DNA of 17,463 nucleotides, from NCBI GenBank assembly GCA_964361885.1, contig CAYICL010000010.1:1-17463 (forward strand), read 5' to 3'. Source of the stretch: CAYICL01 sp964361885 (lineage in GTDB: Bacteria > Patescibacteriota > Microgenomatia > UBA1400 > CG1-02-47-37). This document shows, piece by piece, positions 7,132 through 13,883 of this stretch (positions within the stretch are counted from its first letter, which is position 1; each line of letters begins with the position of its first letter). The position numbers and the translations under genes are program-made. The notes below the pieces were generated by a model, which saw only the letters and a program-made list of their open reading frames with translations, made no database searches and had not been told where the DNA came from.

Positions 7132-9243
7132 ATGGATAAACAGTATCAGCCGAAGCTATTTGAGGACAAGATTTATCAAGTCTGGGAAAAGTCCGGAGCA
7201 TTTAAGCCCCACTTCGCCAAGGCTTCGCGGGGTAAACCTTACTGCATCATCATGCCGCCGCCAAATGCTAATGATCCACTACATGTAGGGCACGCAATGT
7301 TTGTAACAGTGGAGGATGTTTTTATCCGTTATCAACGAATGCTGGGAAAGTCGGTTTTGTGGTTGCCGGGAACTGATCATGCGGGTATTGAAACACAGTA
7401 TGTCTTTGAAAAAAAACTGAAAAAAGAAGGTAAGAGCCGATTTGATTTTGATTGCGAAACTCTCTACAAAATGATTTGGGATTATGTACAAGAAAACTCC
7501 GGGGCGGCAATTGCCCAGATGAAAAAACTCGGCGCCTCGGCCGACTGGAGCCGGCAAAAATTTACTTTAGATAAAGACATTGTTGAATTAGTGACTGATA
7601 CTTTTATTAAGCTGTACCAAGATGGTTTGATCTATCGGGACCTTAAGTTGGTTAATTTTTGCACTAAATGCGGTACGGCTTTTTCCAATCTAGAAGTAAG
7701 GCACAAAGAAAAAAAAGAGTGTTTATATTACCTGAAATATGGGCCGTTTACTCTGGCTACCGTCAGACCGGAAACAAAGTTCGGGGATACGGCAGTAGCG
7801 GTCCACCCAAAAGACAAACGATATCAAAAATATATTGGCAGAGAAATTGAAGTGGAAGGATTGCTGGGTAAGTTTAAAATTAAAGTCATCGGAGATGAGT
7901 ATGTTGATCCTGAGTTTGGAACCGGAGTGGTAAAAGTAACCCCTGCCCATGACCAAAATGATTTTGAGGCCGGCAAAAGGCACAATTTGGAAATTAAACA
8001 AGTGGTGGGTTTTGATGGCAGGTTGAACGAAAAAGCCGGTCCATATCAAGGATTAACGGTGTTACAAGCCAGGGAAAAAGTGGTAGAAGATTTAAAGAAA
8101 AAAGGGTTGATGGAAAAAATTGATGAAAACTATCGGCACACAGTTGGCGTCTGTTACCGGTGCGGCAAGACGATTGAACCACTTCCCCTGTCTCAATTTT
8201 TTGTTAAGGTTAAACCTTTAACGGAAAAGGTTTTAAAGGCTTTAAAAGAAAAAAAGGTAAAAATTTATGGATCAGGGCATGACAAAATCCTAAAGCACTG
8301 GTTGAAAAATCTTTATGATTGGAATATCAGCCGGCAAATAGTCTGGGGTATTAGAATTCCTGTTTGGTACCCCACTTCGCCAGGGCTTCGTGGGGCAAGC
8401 CCTGACTTTGTTGTTTCTAAAAAATCTCCGGGGAAAGATTATGAACAGGAGACAGATACTTTTGACACCTGGTTTAGTTCGGCCCAGTGGCCGGTAGTGA
8501 CTCTAAAAACTAATCAGCCGGGAGATTTTGAGAAGTTTTACCCAACCTCCTTAATGGAAACAGGATATGACATTCTCCCCTTTTGGGTAATGAGAATGTT
8601 AATGATGGGTTTGTATTTAACCGGCAAAGTTCCCTTTGAAAAGGTTTATTTGCATGGCTTGGTCAGGGATGAAAGGGGGCAAAAGATGAGCAAGAGTAAA
8701 GGAAACGTGATGAACCCAGTGGAAGTAATTGAAAAATATGGGGCCGATGCTTTACGAATGAGCTTGGTGATGAGCACCACTGCCGGAAATGACAGCGCTA
8801 CCGGTGAAGGTAAAATTCGGGGCATGAGGAATTTTACTAATAAGATTTGGAATGCCGCCCGGTATATAACTATGGAAGAGTCCCGCTTCGCCCCCACTTC
8901 GCCAAGGCTACGCGGGGCTTCGCGGGACGATGAATTTATCAAATATTTGAATATTGTGATCGAAAAAGTTACTAAACAACTGAATGATTTAAAGCCGGGG
9001 TTGGCCGCAGAAACGGTCTACAACAAATTTTGGCACTGGTTTTGCGATGAATGTATTGAGGAAGCTAAAAAGGGAAAAATTTCCCAGGCAACATTAGTGC
9101 AAGGTTTAAGAGTGTTTTTAAAACTGCTGCACCCATTTGTGCCGTTTGTGACTGAAGCGGTGTGGCAGGAGTTAGCGGAAACCAAAGAAAAAATGCTGAT
9201 TACCGCCAAGTGGCCCTACTATGAAAATAAAAAAACTGATTAA
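7132..9243 (+). CDS. valS: Valyl-tRNA synthetase, short form with three inserted palindromic elements
   Basis: 703 residues of a class Ia synthetase that charges tRNA-Val. It has PPPNANDPLHVGHA with the HIGH signature H51-V-G-H54, a CP1 editing domain with TVRPETKFGDTAVAVHP and the ValS-type FGTGVVKVTPAHDQNDFEAG, CxxC pairs in NFCTKC and VCYRC, WGIRIPVWY, DTFDTWFSSAQWP, and K518-M-S-K-S522. The family usually has NVTGxLHxGHA; here it is NANDPLHVGHA. An anticodon-binding domain follows, but the protein stops soon after LLHPFVPFVTEAVWQEL, so the C-terminal coiled-coil tRNA arm of typical 850-950-residue ValS is absent. Three short stretches (about residues 26-34, 413-421 and 584-598) come from a repeated palindrome. 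The last 23 nt overlap the TPR gene. Confidence 0.96.
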   Translation: MDKQYQPKLFEDKIYQVWEKSGAFKPHFAKASRGKPYCIIMPPPNANDPLHVGHAMFVTVEDVFIRYQRMLGKSVLWLPGTDHAGIETQYVFEKKLKKEGKSRFDFDCETLYKMIWDYVQENSGAAIAQMKKLGASADWSRQKFTLDKDIVELVTDTFIKLYQDGLIYRDLKLVNFCTKCGTAFSNLEVRHKEKKECLYYLKYGPFTLATVRPETKFGDTAVAVHPKDKRYQKYIGREIEVEGLLGKFKIKVIGDEYVDPEFGTGVVKVTPAHDQNDFEAGKRHNLEIKQVVGFDGRLNEKAGPYQGLTVLQAREKVVEDLKKKGLMEKIDENYRHTVGVCYRCGKTIEPLPLSQFFVKVKPLTEKVLKALKEKKVKIYGSGHDKILKHWLKNLYDWNISRQIVWGIRIPVWYPTSPGLRGASPDFVVSKKSPGKDYEQETDTFDTWFSSAQWPVVTLKTNQPGDFEKFYPTSLMETGYDILPFWVMRMLMMGLYLTGKVPFEKVYLHGLVRDERGQKMSKSKGNVMNPVEVIEKYGADALRMSLVMSTTAGNDSATGEGKIRGMRNFTNKIWNAARYITMEESRFAPTSPRLRGASRDDEFIKYLNIVIEKVTKQLNDLKPGLAAETVYNKFWHWFCDECIEEAKKGKISQATLVQGLRVFLKLLHPFVPFVTEAVWQELAETKEKMLITAKWPYYENKKTD
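7207..7232 (+). repeat. In-frame palindromic element, copy 1 (valS)
   Basis: A 26-nt imperfect palindrome beginning CCCCACTTCGCC and ending GGCTTCGCGGGG. It is read with element base 1 at codon position 1 and gives PHFAKASRG. It sits between the first helix (EKSGAFK) and the strand leading into PPPNAN, where other ValS proteins have a variable loop. It matches copy 2 at 24 and copy 3 at 25 of 26 positions. Confidence 0.8.
8370..8404 (+). repeat. In-frame palindromic element, copy 2 (valS)
   Basis: The 26-nt core is 8370-8395, with perfect 6-bp outer arms CCCCAC/GTGGGG. A second, overlapping inverted repeat, CAGGGCTT at 8381-8388 and AAGCCCTG at 8397-8404, has an 8-nt loop. Element base 1 falls at codon position 3, so the encoded peptide (PTSPGLRGASP) differs from that of copy 1. 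It lies in the loop after WGIRIPVWY. Confidence 0.8.
8881..8927 (+). repeat. In-frame palindromic element, copy 3, nested form (valS)
   Basis: The 26-nt core is 8892-8917, enclosed by outer arms TCCCGC (8881-8886) and GCGGGA (8922-8927) that pair perfectly, giving a 47-nt nested palindrome. The reading frame is the same as copy 2 and encodes SRFAPTSPRLRGASR. It lies between the KMSKS-side catalytic domain (AARYITMEE) and the anticodon-binding helices (DDEFIKYLN). Confidence 0.8.
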
Positions 9244-9799
9244 ATACTCAAAAGTTTTGGGGAAACGAATTTACAGGCCGTTTAAACCAATATTAAATCC
9301 CCTACTAAAACAAATAAAGTTAATGTATGTGTTGGCAGGATTGGTGTTGATAGGCTTGTTGGGAAGTTTTTGGAATGCGGGGAACAGATATTGGGCGCAA
9401 GAGTGGGCCGGACGGTGGCCTTGGTCAAGCCGGGCTCATAGCCAGATGGCCTTGGCTTGGTTTGAAGCGGGCAATGAAACCAAGGCTTTAGAGGAATTAA
9501 AACTGGGGAATGATTTATTGATCATTAAAACCAGGGCGGCGGAGGCAAGCCTGAAAAAAGCCGAAGATAAAGTCACCCAACCGGGAAAGGTCAGGCAAGA
9601 AATCGCATCATGGGAAAAGATTTTAGAGACAAGGCCGAATTACAGAGATGTATATCTGAGACTGGCAATACTTAATTATCAGGTTGGTGAAATCAAGCAA
9701 GCGCAAAGCGATTGGGAAAAGGCAAATTATCTAGATCCGAATAACGAGGAAGTGATTAAAGTGGGTAAGATTATTTCTTCTCAGGCTTCTCAGCCTTAG
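9221..9799 (+). CDS. Single-pass membrane protein with TPR-like repeats
   Basis: 192 residues. A basic N-terminus (1-32, rich in Lys and Arg) is followed by one transmembrane helix at about 33-51 and a tail probably outside the membrane. The tail holds two TPR-like helical pairs, AHSQMALAWFEAGNETKALEELKLG at about 72-97 and a unit at about 129-174 with YLRLAILNYQVGEIKQAQSDWEKANYLDPN-type spacing of A/L/Y/P. No enzyme motif is seen. TPR tails usually mediate protein-protein contacts, possibly with envelope complexes; the partner is unknown. The start overlaps the valS 3' end by 23 nt, so it is translated from the valS transcript. The 3' end overlaps the convergent rplY gene by 29 nt. Confidence 0.75.
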   Translation: MKIKKLIKYSKVLGKRIYRPFKPILNPLLKQIKLMYVLAGLVLIGLLGSFWNAGNRYWAQEWAGRWPWSSRAHSQMALAWFEAGNETKALEELKLGNDLLIIKTRAAEASLKKAEDKVTQPGKVRQEIASWEKILETRPNYRDVYLRLAILNYQVGEIKQAQSDWEKANYLDPNNEEVIKVGKIISSQASQP

Positions 9800-10475
9800 G
9801 CTGGGGTTTTTCTTCTTCTTTTGGAGCGACTTCTCCTTCAGCCGGGGCTTCACCCTCGGCAGGAGCGGCTTCAGCCTCAGGAGCTTCGGCTTCAACGGGT
9901 TTTTCTTCTTCTTTGGCCGGTGCTTCAATCTTAACCACTAATTCGTCCAGGTTCTCAACCATGAGTTTGACTTTATCAGAGACTTTCAGATCTTTGAGAG
10001 TAATCCCCTGACCAATGGTTTCCAGCTTAGAAACATCAACTTCAAATTTGTCCGGTAAATCGGTAGGTAAGGCTTCGACTTCGATTTCATTGAGGAGTTG
10101 AACCAAGACGCCACCCTGAACAACGGCCGGAGCTTCACCAATAAGCTCAATCGGAACTGCCACAGTGACTTTTTGAGTCAGGTCAACCTGGTGGAAGTCA
10201 ACATGTAAAAATTCATCGGTAACCGGATCGAGGTGAACGTTATGAATCAGGACCGGCCTGGGTTTAGTCTCTTTAGCAACAGATATGGCGACAATGCCTG
10301 TTTCACCGGCGGTGGCAAAAACAGGTTTAAAGTCTTTTAAGGGCAGTTGAACGGCGACGGATTTCGTGCCTTTACCGTAAATGTTTCCAGGCAAGATTTG
10401 ATCTTGACGGAGCTGTTTGACTTTTCTGCCGGTAATTTTTCTTAAATCAACCTTGAGCTTAATGACGTCTGGCAT
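9771..10475 (-). CDS. rplY: Ribosomal protein L25, long CTC/TL5 form with acidic tail
   Basis: 234 residues. It binds 5S rRNA on the large subunit. The N-terminal L25 barrel is at 1-95, with GRKVKQLRQDQILPGNIYG at 16-34 and HNVHLDPVTDEFLHVDFHQV at 78-97; the C-terminal TL5/CTC beta domain is at 100-180, with GGVLVQLLNEIEVEALPTDLP at 121-141. Beyond about 184 is a roughly 50-residue low-complexity tail of Glu, Ala, Pro and Lys in which KEEEKP occurs twice; acidic tails are frequent in long L25 homologues. The gene starts 20 nt after the DUF4012 gene stop but has its own promoter inside that gene's end. The last 29 nt overlap the convergent TPR gene. Confidence 0.96.
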   Translation of the reverse strand: MPDVIKLKVDLRKITGRKVKQLRQDQILPGNIYGKGTKSVAVQLPLKDFKPVFATAGETGIVAISVAKETKPRPVLIHNVHLDPVTDEFLHVDFHQVDLTQKVTVAVPIELIGEAPAVVQGGVLVQLLNEIEVEALPTDLPDKFEVDVSKLETIGQGITLKDLKVSDKVKLMVENLDELVVKIEAPAKEEEKPVEAEAPEAEAAPAEGEAPAEGEVAPKEEEKPQPKAEKPEKK

Positions 10476-10485
10476 AATGGATTGG

Positions 10486-10515
10486 ATGATAGCACTTACC
10501 TTTCAATTAAGTCAA
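10486..10515 (-). promoter_or_regulatory. rplY promoter
   Basis: A -35 TTGACT at 10510-10515, 18-nt spacer, and an extended -10 TGC-TATCAT with the hexamer at 10486-10491; 10 nt then lead to the rplY ATG. The -35 and part of the spacer lie in the final codons of the SDR-DUF4012 gene. This is one of the strongest promoter matches in the window. Confidence 0.7.
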
Positions 10516-13500
10516 CTAGAAAAACCCGGTCGGTTTCAAGATTAGATTGAAACGTAACCACTTGAGGAGAAATTAAGGCTTGAGGGTTAACAGCGGCAAC
10601 GGTTAAAAAGGTCGGGTAATTCAGGATAACTTCAAGATTGTCGCTTAAGATGCCTGGTTGTTTGGGAATCACGACAGCTAGGCGACCTTGTTTGTTGGTG
10701 AGTTCAAGCGGCTGAGGCAAACGGTAAGTGATTTCCACTTCCAGGCTGTTTTTAACTGGAACAGCAAGAGGAAAACCGATGACGAGTTTGTCGGCGACAA
10801 CCTCTTGGTCTAAAGTCTTAAGATTAAGCTTAGAGTCCCCGACCTTAATACCGATAAGTTGTGAGTTTAAAGGCAGATAGTCACGCAAGTAGCTGCGATA
10901 AACGCCGCCAGGCCAAGTGTCGGCCGGGCTTTGGTTTTGATAACTAATATTGGTAGATACCAGAACTTCTTTGTTTTTTAAGATAGTCAGTTGGTGTTTG
11001 ATGTCGCGTTTCAAAAAGTAGTTGGCTTTATTGATACCTAAATTAGCTTCGACTAAAAAGGCATAGTCTGAAGTTATTGGCCGGTTGTCTAGGGTGGCCA
11101 GGCTGGGAGAATAGATATTCCCGGCCCAGTTTTGTTCTAAAAGCAGGCGTTGGCTATTTTGATCATGCAAGTAGACTAAGAGCTGTTTTTGAGCCAAGGC
11201 GGCTTCAAAGGCCTGGGCAAATTTTAACATGTCGGCGGCAGAAGAGTTTTTGGCCCGGTTAAAGATTTCCCGGGAAAGAGCCCCAATAAAATCTTTTTTC
11301 TGCGTTGACCCGGGAAAAAAGTTGATCTCGGACTGATATTCGGCCCGTTCAAATAAATTATCGCTGGTAATTTCTTCACTAAAATCTGGTAAGTTGATCG
11401 GGCCGGTGGCCTGAAGGAGAAATTTAACGGCGGGTAAGTTAACGGCAATAACGCCATCGACGCGGCGGTTGGTGGTTTTACTTAAAAACCATTCGGCCCG
11501 GGCGGCGGAAACAACAAAGTCAGGGTCCCAGTTGGAATCCCGGAAAAACCAGGTGTTTTGACCCAAAAACTTTTCAATCGGTTGAGGCGGCTTGATATAG
11601 CCCTGAAGTTGACCGTCGGCCGAATAAATATCCTGAACGTCTAAGTCTAAAAGCTTGCCTTTTTCAAAGGTTAATAAACCGTAGGAGCCGATAAAACCGC
11701 CGGTAGGACGGAGTTCGGCCGAGTTTTGGAACAAAAGCAAGTAAGTTTTTTTAGAGTCCTCGGCAATTAAACTGGGAACTAGGGGCAAGATTGTTCTGGC
11801 CTGATTAATTTTTGAGCGGATTTGAGGCAGTTGAGCGGTGATTACCTGAAATTTTTTAGTTAAAGAGGCGGTGATGTCCAGCTTAAGCTCCCGACCGCTT
11901 TGAAGTTCAGATTCAACAAAAGAAAGTTCGCTGTAGGCCTGATCCAGGTTGATTTGAATTCGCTTTAAGGCTTCGGAAATATTACCGTCCTGGTGATGAA
12001 AGACAATTTCCGACAAAAGCGTGGCCGAGTCCCCGGCTTTTACCAAATGCAGAGCTCCCTGACTTAATTTAGTGCCGATAAACAACAGGCGGTCAAAATT
12101 ATCAGCTAAATTTTTAAGGCCGAAAAGCCTGAAGGTAGGGTGAGATTGGCGCAAAAGCCGCTGGCTTAAGTTAAAGCGGCTTTGGGCCTTGGCAGTAAGT
12201 TTTTCCAACTGGCTGATCCGGCTAAAATCAGTGATTTGGCTGGCTTTTTTTAAAGCCATGGCGCCGGAATAAGTGGAGGCGGCCAGTAAAACAATTGGAC
12301 CAAACAGCCAAAAAAGTGAAAGAAAGAAGATGGTTAAACCAATTTTAAAACGGCGGGAAATTTTGTCAGGTCCGGAGCCGGGTTTAAGAGACAGGTTGAT
12401 TTTTTTAGAAATTTTAGGCAGTTTGAATTTGAGTTTGAGATTGAGCTTGAGTTTAGGTAAAGATAAGAATTTTTTTTTAGGAATTGGTTTATCAGAAGGC
12501 TGATCCGGCTTAAGACCAAGAGTTTCCGGGGTATAGATTGGTTCGGGTGGATTGATTTCGTCCGGTTGGGGCTCGGTTGCCAATGGTTGAGTGGTTTGAC
12601 CGGAAGTTAACCAATTTAAAGTTTGGCTAATCCCCTGTTGCAAACTGACTTTGGGCAGCCAACCTAAGGCGGTTTGAGATTCGAGCACGGCTTCGGAAAG
12701 ATTTAAAACAGCCGGGTCTTGGGTATCAGAAGCAAATTCGATTTTAATATCCTTGTCCGGCAAAGCGGCTTTAATAGCAGTGGCAAAGTTCAAAGAAGTA
12801 GTTTTGTTGGGATCAATCAGGGTGTAGATGTGACCGGAAGAACTTTGGGAAAACATGGCTTTGGTTAAACCATAAACAATGTCCGAGATATAGGTGGGAT
12901 ATAGCGGGGTAAGGCCCTGACCGGAGACTTTAAGGTTTCTGCCGGTTTTGACGGCTTGAAATAGTTGAGAAATTTCCTGGCCGGAACTTAAGTCCATGTG
13001 GGGACCATAAACATTGGCCAGCCTGACAACGCGGGCATCAATCTGGTAACGGTTAAGGTATTCAAAAGTAAGGGCTTCGGAAAAACGCTTGGCTTCATGA
13101 TGGGAATAAACTTCTTCGTCTTTATGATCAGAGCCAAAATATTGGTTGAGATTTTTTTGGCTGATAAAACCGGAAAAGATGTCGGCGGTTGAAGCCAGCA
13201 AAAATTTGGCTTGTTGGTTTTTGGCAATTTCCAACAGCTCTCTGGAACCAAGAGAGTTAACCAATAAAGTTTCCAAACTAACGTCAAGGCCGTTAATGTA
13301 GGCTTCAATCCCGGCCAAGTGAAAAATGTAGTCTACCTGAGGCGGGGGAGTTTTAAAGGCCTGATTAAGATTATGCTCGATAAAAATAAAATGGGGGTTG
13401 TCAAGCAAAGGCTCAAGGTTGACTTTTTTGCCGGTGCTCCAGTTATCAAGACCGTAGACCCGGCAGTTTTGATGAAGCAGAACATCACAAAGATGGGAAC

Positions 13501-13594
13501 CGATAAAACCGGCGGCGCCGGCCACCAGGGCAGCCGGCAGATTGGAAGAGGCTTGGATTTTATGACCGGAGGGTTTTTTCTTTTTGGCAGGCAT
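10496..13594 (-). CDS. SDR epimerase/decarboxylase-like domain fused to membrane-anchored DUF4012
   Basis: 1032 residues. Residues 20-330 form an extended SDR: GAAGFIGSH with G26, G29 and G32, LDNWSTGKK at 49-57, and RLANVYGPHMDLSSGQEIS at 191-209, closest in feel to UDP-glucuronate decarboxylase/nucleotide-sugar epimerases. The YxxxK catalytic pair is altered: aligned on K169 the Tyr position is H165, with the nearest Tyr at 163; the STS/STA motif is S135-T-A. A proline-rich linker (335-372), a Lys/Leu-alternating stretch (373-404) and one transmembrane helix (about 416-440) follow. A helical region (450-605) leads to DUF4012, with YLLLFQNSAELRPTGGFIGSYG at about 618-639, FFRDSNWDPDF at 683-693 and VDGVIAVN at 712-719. 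DUF4012 proteins are large extracytoplasmic proteins of unsettled function, suspected of handling envelope polymers. Topology suggests SDR inside and DUF4012 outside. A promoter is visible upstream, and rplY follows 20 nt later. Confidence 0.87.
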   Translation of the reverse strand: MPAKKKKPSGHKIQASSNLPAALVAGAAGFIGSHLCDVLLHQNCRVYGLDNWSTGKKVNLEPLLDNPHFIFIEHNLNQAFKTPPPQVDYIFHLAGIEAYINGLDVSLETLLVNSLGSRELLEIAKNQQAKFLLASTADIFSGFISQKNLNQYFGSDHKDEEVYSHHEAKRFSEALTFEYLNRYQIDARVVRLANVYGPHMDLSSGQEISQLFQAVKTGRNLKVSGQGLTPLYPTYISDIVYGLTKAMFSQSSSGHIYTLIDPNKTTSLNFATAIKAALPDKDIKIEFASDTQDPAVLNLSEAVLESQTALGWLPKVSLQQGISQTLNWLTSGQTTQPLATEPQPDEINPPEPIYTPETLGLKPDQPSDKPIPKKKFLSLPKLKLNLKLKFKLPKISKKINLSLKPGSGPDKISRRFKIGLTIFFLSLFWLFGPIVLLAASTYSGAMALKKASQITDFSRISQLEKLTAKAQSRFNLSQRLLRQSHPTFRLFGLKNLADNFDRLLFIGTKLSQGALHLVKAGDSATLLSEIVFHHQDGNISEALKRIQINLDQAYSELSFVESELQSGRELKLDITASLTKKFQVITAQLPQIRSKINQARTILPLVPSLIAEDSKKTYLLLFQNSAELRPTGGFIGSYGLLTFEKGKLLDLDVQDIYSADGQLQGYIKPPQPIEKFLGQNTWFFRDSNWDPDFVVSAARAEWFLSKTTNRRVDGVIAVNLPAVKFLLQATGPINLPDFSEEITSDNLFERAEYQSEINFFPGSTQKKDFIGALSREIFNRAKNSSAADMLKFAQAFEAALAQKQLLVYLHDQNSQRLLLEQNWAGNIYSPSLATLDNRPITSDYAFLVEANLGINKANYFLKRDIKHQLTILKNKEVLVSTNISYQNQSPADTWPGGVYRSYLRDYLPLNSQLIGIKVGDSKLNLKTLDQEVVADKLVIGFPLAVPVKNSLEVEITYRLPQPLELTNKQGRLAVVIPKQPGILSDNLEVILNYPTFLTVAAVNPQALISPQVVTFQSNLETDRVFLVDLIER
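12422..12451 (-). repeat. Hexanucleotide tandem repeat in the SDR-DUF4012 linker
   Basis: Five consecutive hexamers of the form NTTGAR on the plus strand (TTTGAA, TTTGAG twice, ATTGAG, CTTGAG) encode alternating Lys and Leu/Phe/Asn in the juxtamembrane linker. A run of nine T on the plus strand (12470-12478, nine A in the coding strand) lies just upstream in the gene. Such repeats are prone to slip in copy number. Confidence 0.75.
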
Positions 13595-13603
13595 TCTTTA
13601 TTC

Positions 13604-13632
13604 ATGTTAGCGGATAATTGCCCCAAGAGCAA
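13604..13632 (-). promoter_or_regulatory. Promoter of the SDR-DUF4012 gene
   Basis: A -35 TTGCTC at 13627-13632, 17-nt spacer, -10 TAACAT at 13604-13609, then 9 nt to the ATG at 13594. Each hexamer matches consensus at four of six positions, but spacing and position fit the short-leader pattern seen elsewhere. No Shine-Dalgarno is present. Confidence 0.45.
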
Positions 13633-13707
13633 GGTTTGTTTTGCGGGAAATTAAGCTGATTATTATGGTTTAATAAAGGCCTAGAAGAAAGAAAATAAAG
13701 ACAGTTT

Positions 13708-13737
13708 AAAAAGGAAGCTGTCTGTGCTTACCTTTTT
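13708..13737 (-). terminator. Intrinsic terminator after the rpmH-rnhA operon
   Basis: The arms at 13708-13718 (AAAAAGGAAGC) and 13726-13737 (GCTTACCTTTTT) pair over 11 bp with one bulged base and a 7-nt loop. Each strand has a T run directly after the stem, so it can work in both directions. On the minus strand it ends transcription about 150 nt after rnhA and before the DUF4012 promoter. An overlapping AGACAG/CTGTCT pair (13699-13704 and 13718-13723) could form an alternative hairpin. Confidence 0.65.
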
Positions 13738-13835
13738 CTTTCTGGTTATTGTTGAGTAACTTAAAATCACTTTACCCTGTTTATCTTTGATTTTTCGTAT
13801 AGACACTTTGACATGAAATATACTTGAGGCAACAA

Positions 13836-13864
13836 AATATACTACGAGTATGAAAAAATATGAA
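13836..13864 (-). promoter_or_regulatory. Candidate orphan promoter downstream of rnhA
   Basis: A -35 TTCATA at 13859-13864 (four of six), a 17-nt spacer and a -10 TATATT at 13836-13841 (five of six). It points toward the terminator at 13737-13708 and not toward a recognisable gene, so a transcript of about 120 nt would result. AT-rich sequence gives such matches by chance. Confidence 0.3.
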
Positions 13865-13883
13865 TAATCGTTAACCTATAATA

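Larger units (their letters stand above)
13595..13883. other. Intergenic region between the DUF4012 gene and rnhA
   Basis: 289 nt, the largest gap in the window. From right to left (minus direction) it holds a candidate promoter (13836-13864), direct repeats of AAATATACT (13816-13824 and 13835-13843), a small palindrome ATACT-ACG-AGTAT (13839-13851), a bidirectional terminator hairpin (13708-13737) and the DUF4012 promoter (13604-13632). A minus-strand frame without ATG (13875-13681) is open for 64 codons. I see no tRNA and no convincing intact gene. Confidence 0.6.

Noticed and set aside
7207..8927. The valS palindromes as a CRISPR array
   Set aside because: Spacing between copies is irregular (about 1.1 and 0.5 kb), they lie inside coding sequence, and there are no cas genes.
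11266..11277. Perfect 12-bp palindrome TTTCCCGGGAAA in the DUF4012 coding region
   Set aside because: It is an isolated short palindrome in a conserved coding stretch (LSREIF), with no copies at related positions and no promoter context.
12988..13654. Overlapping frames on both strands in the SDR part of the fusion gene
   Set aside because: The SDR motifs in the long minus-strand frame explain this DNA; the others are compositional shadows.
13740..13883. tRNA or riboswitch in the largest gap
   Set aside because: No cloverleaf, T-loop or known riboswitch core could be traced by eye; the only firm structure is the terminator.
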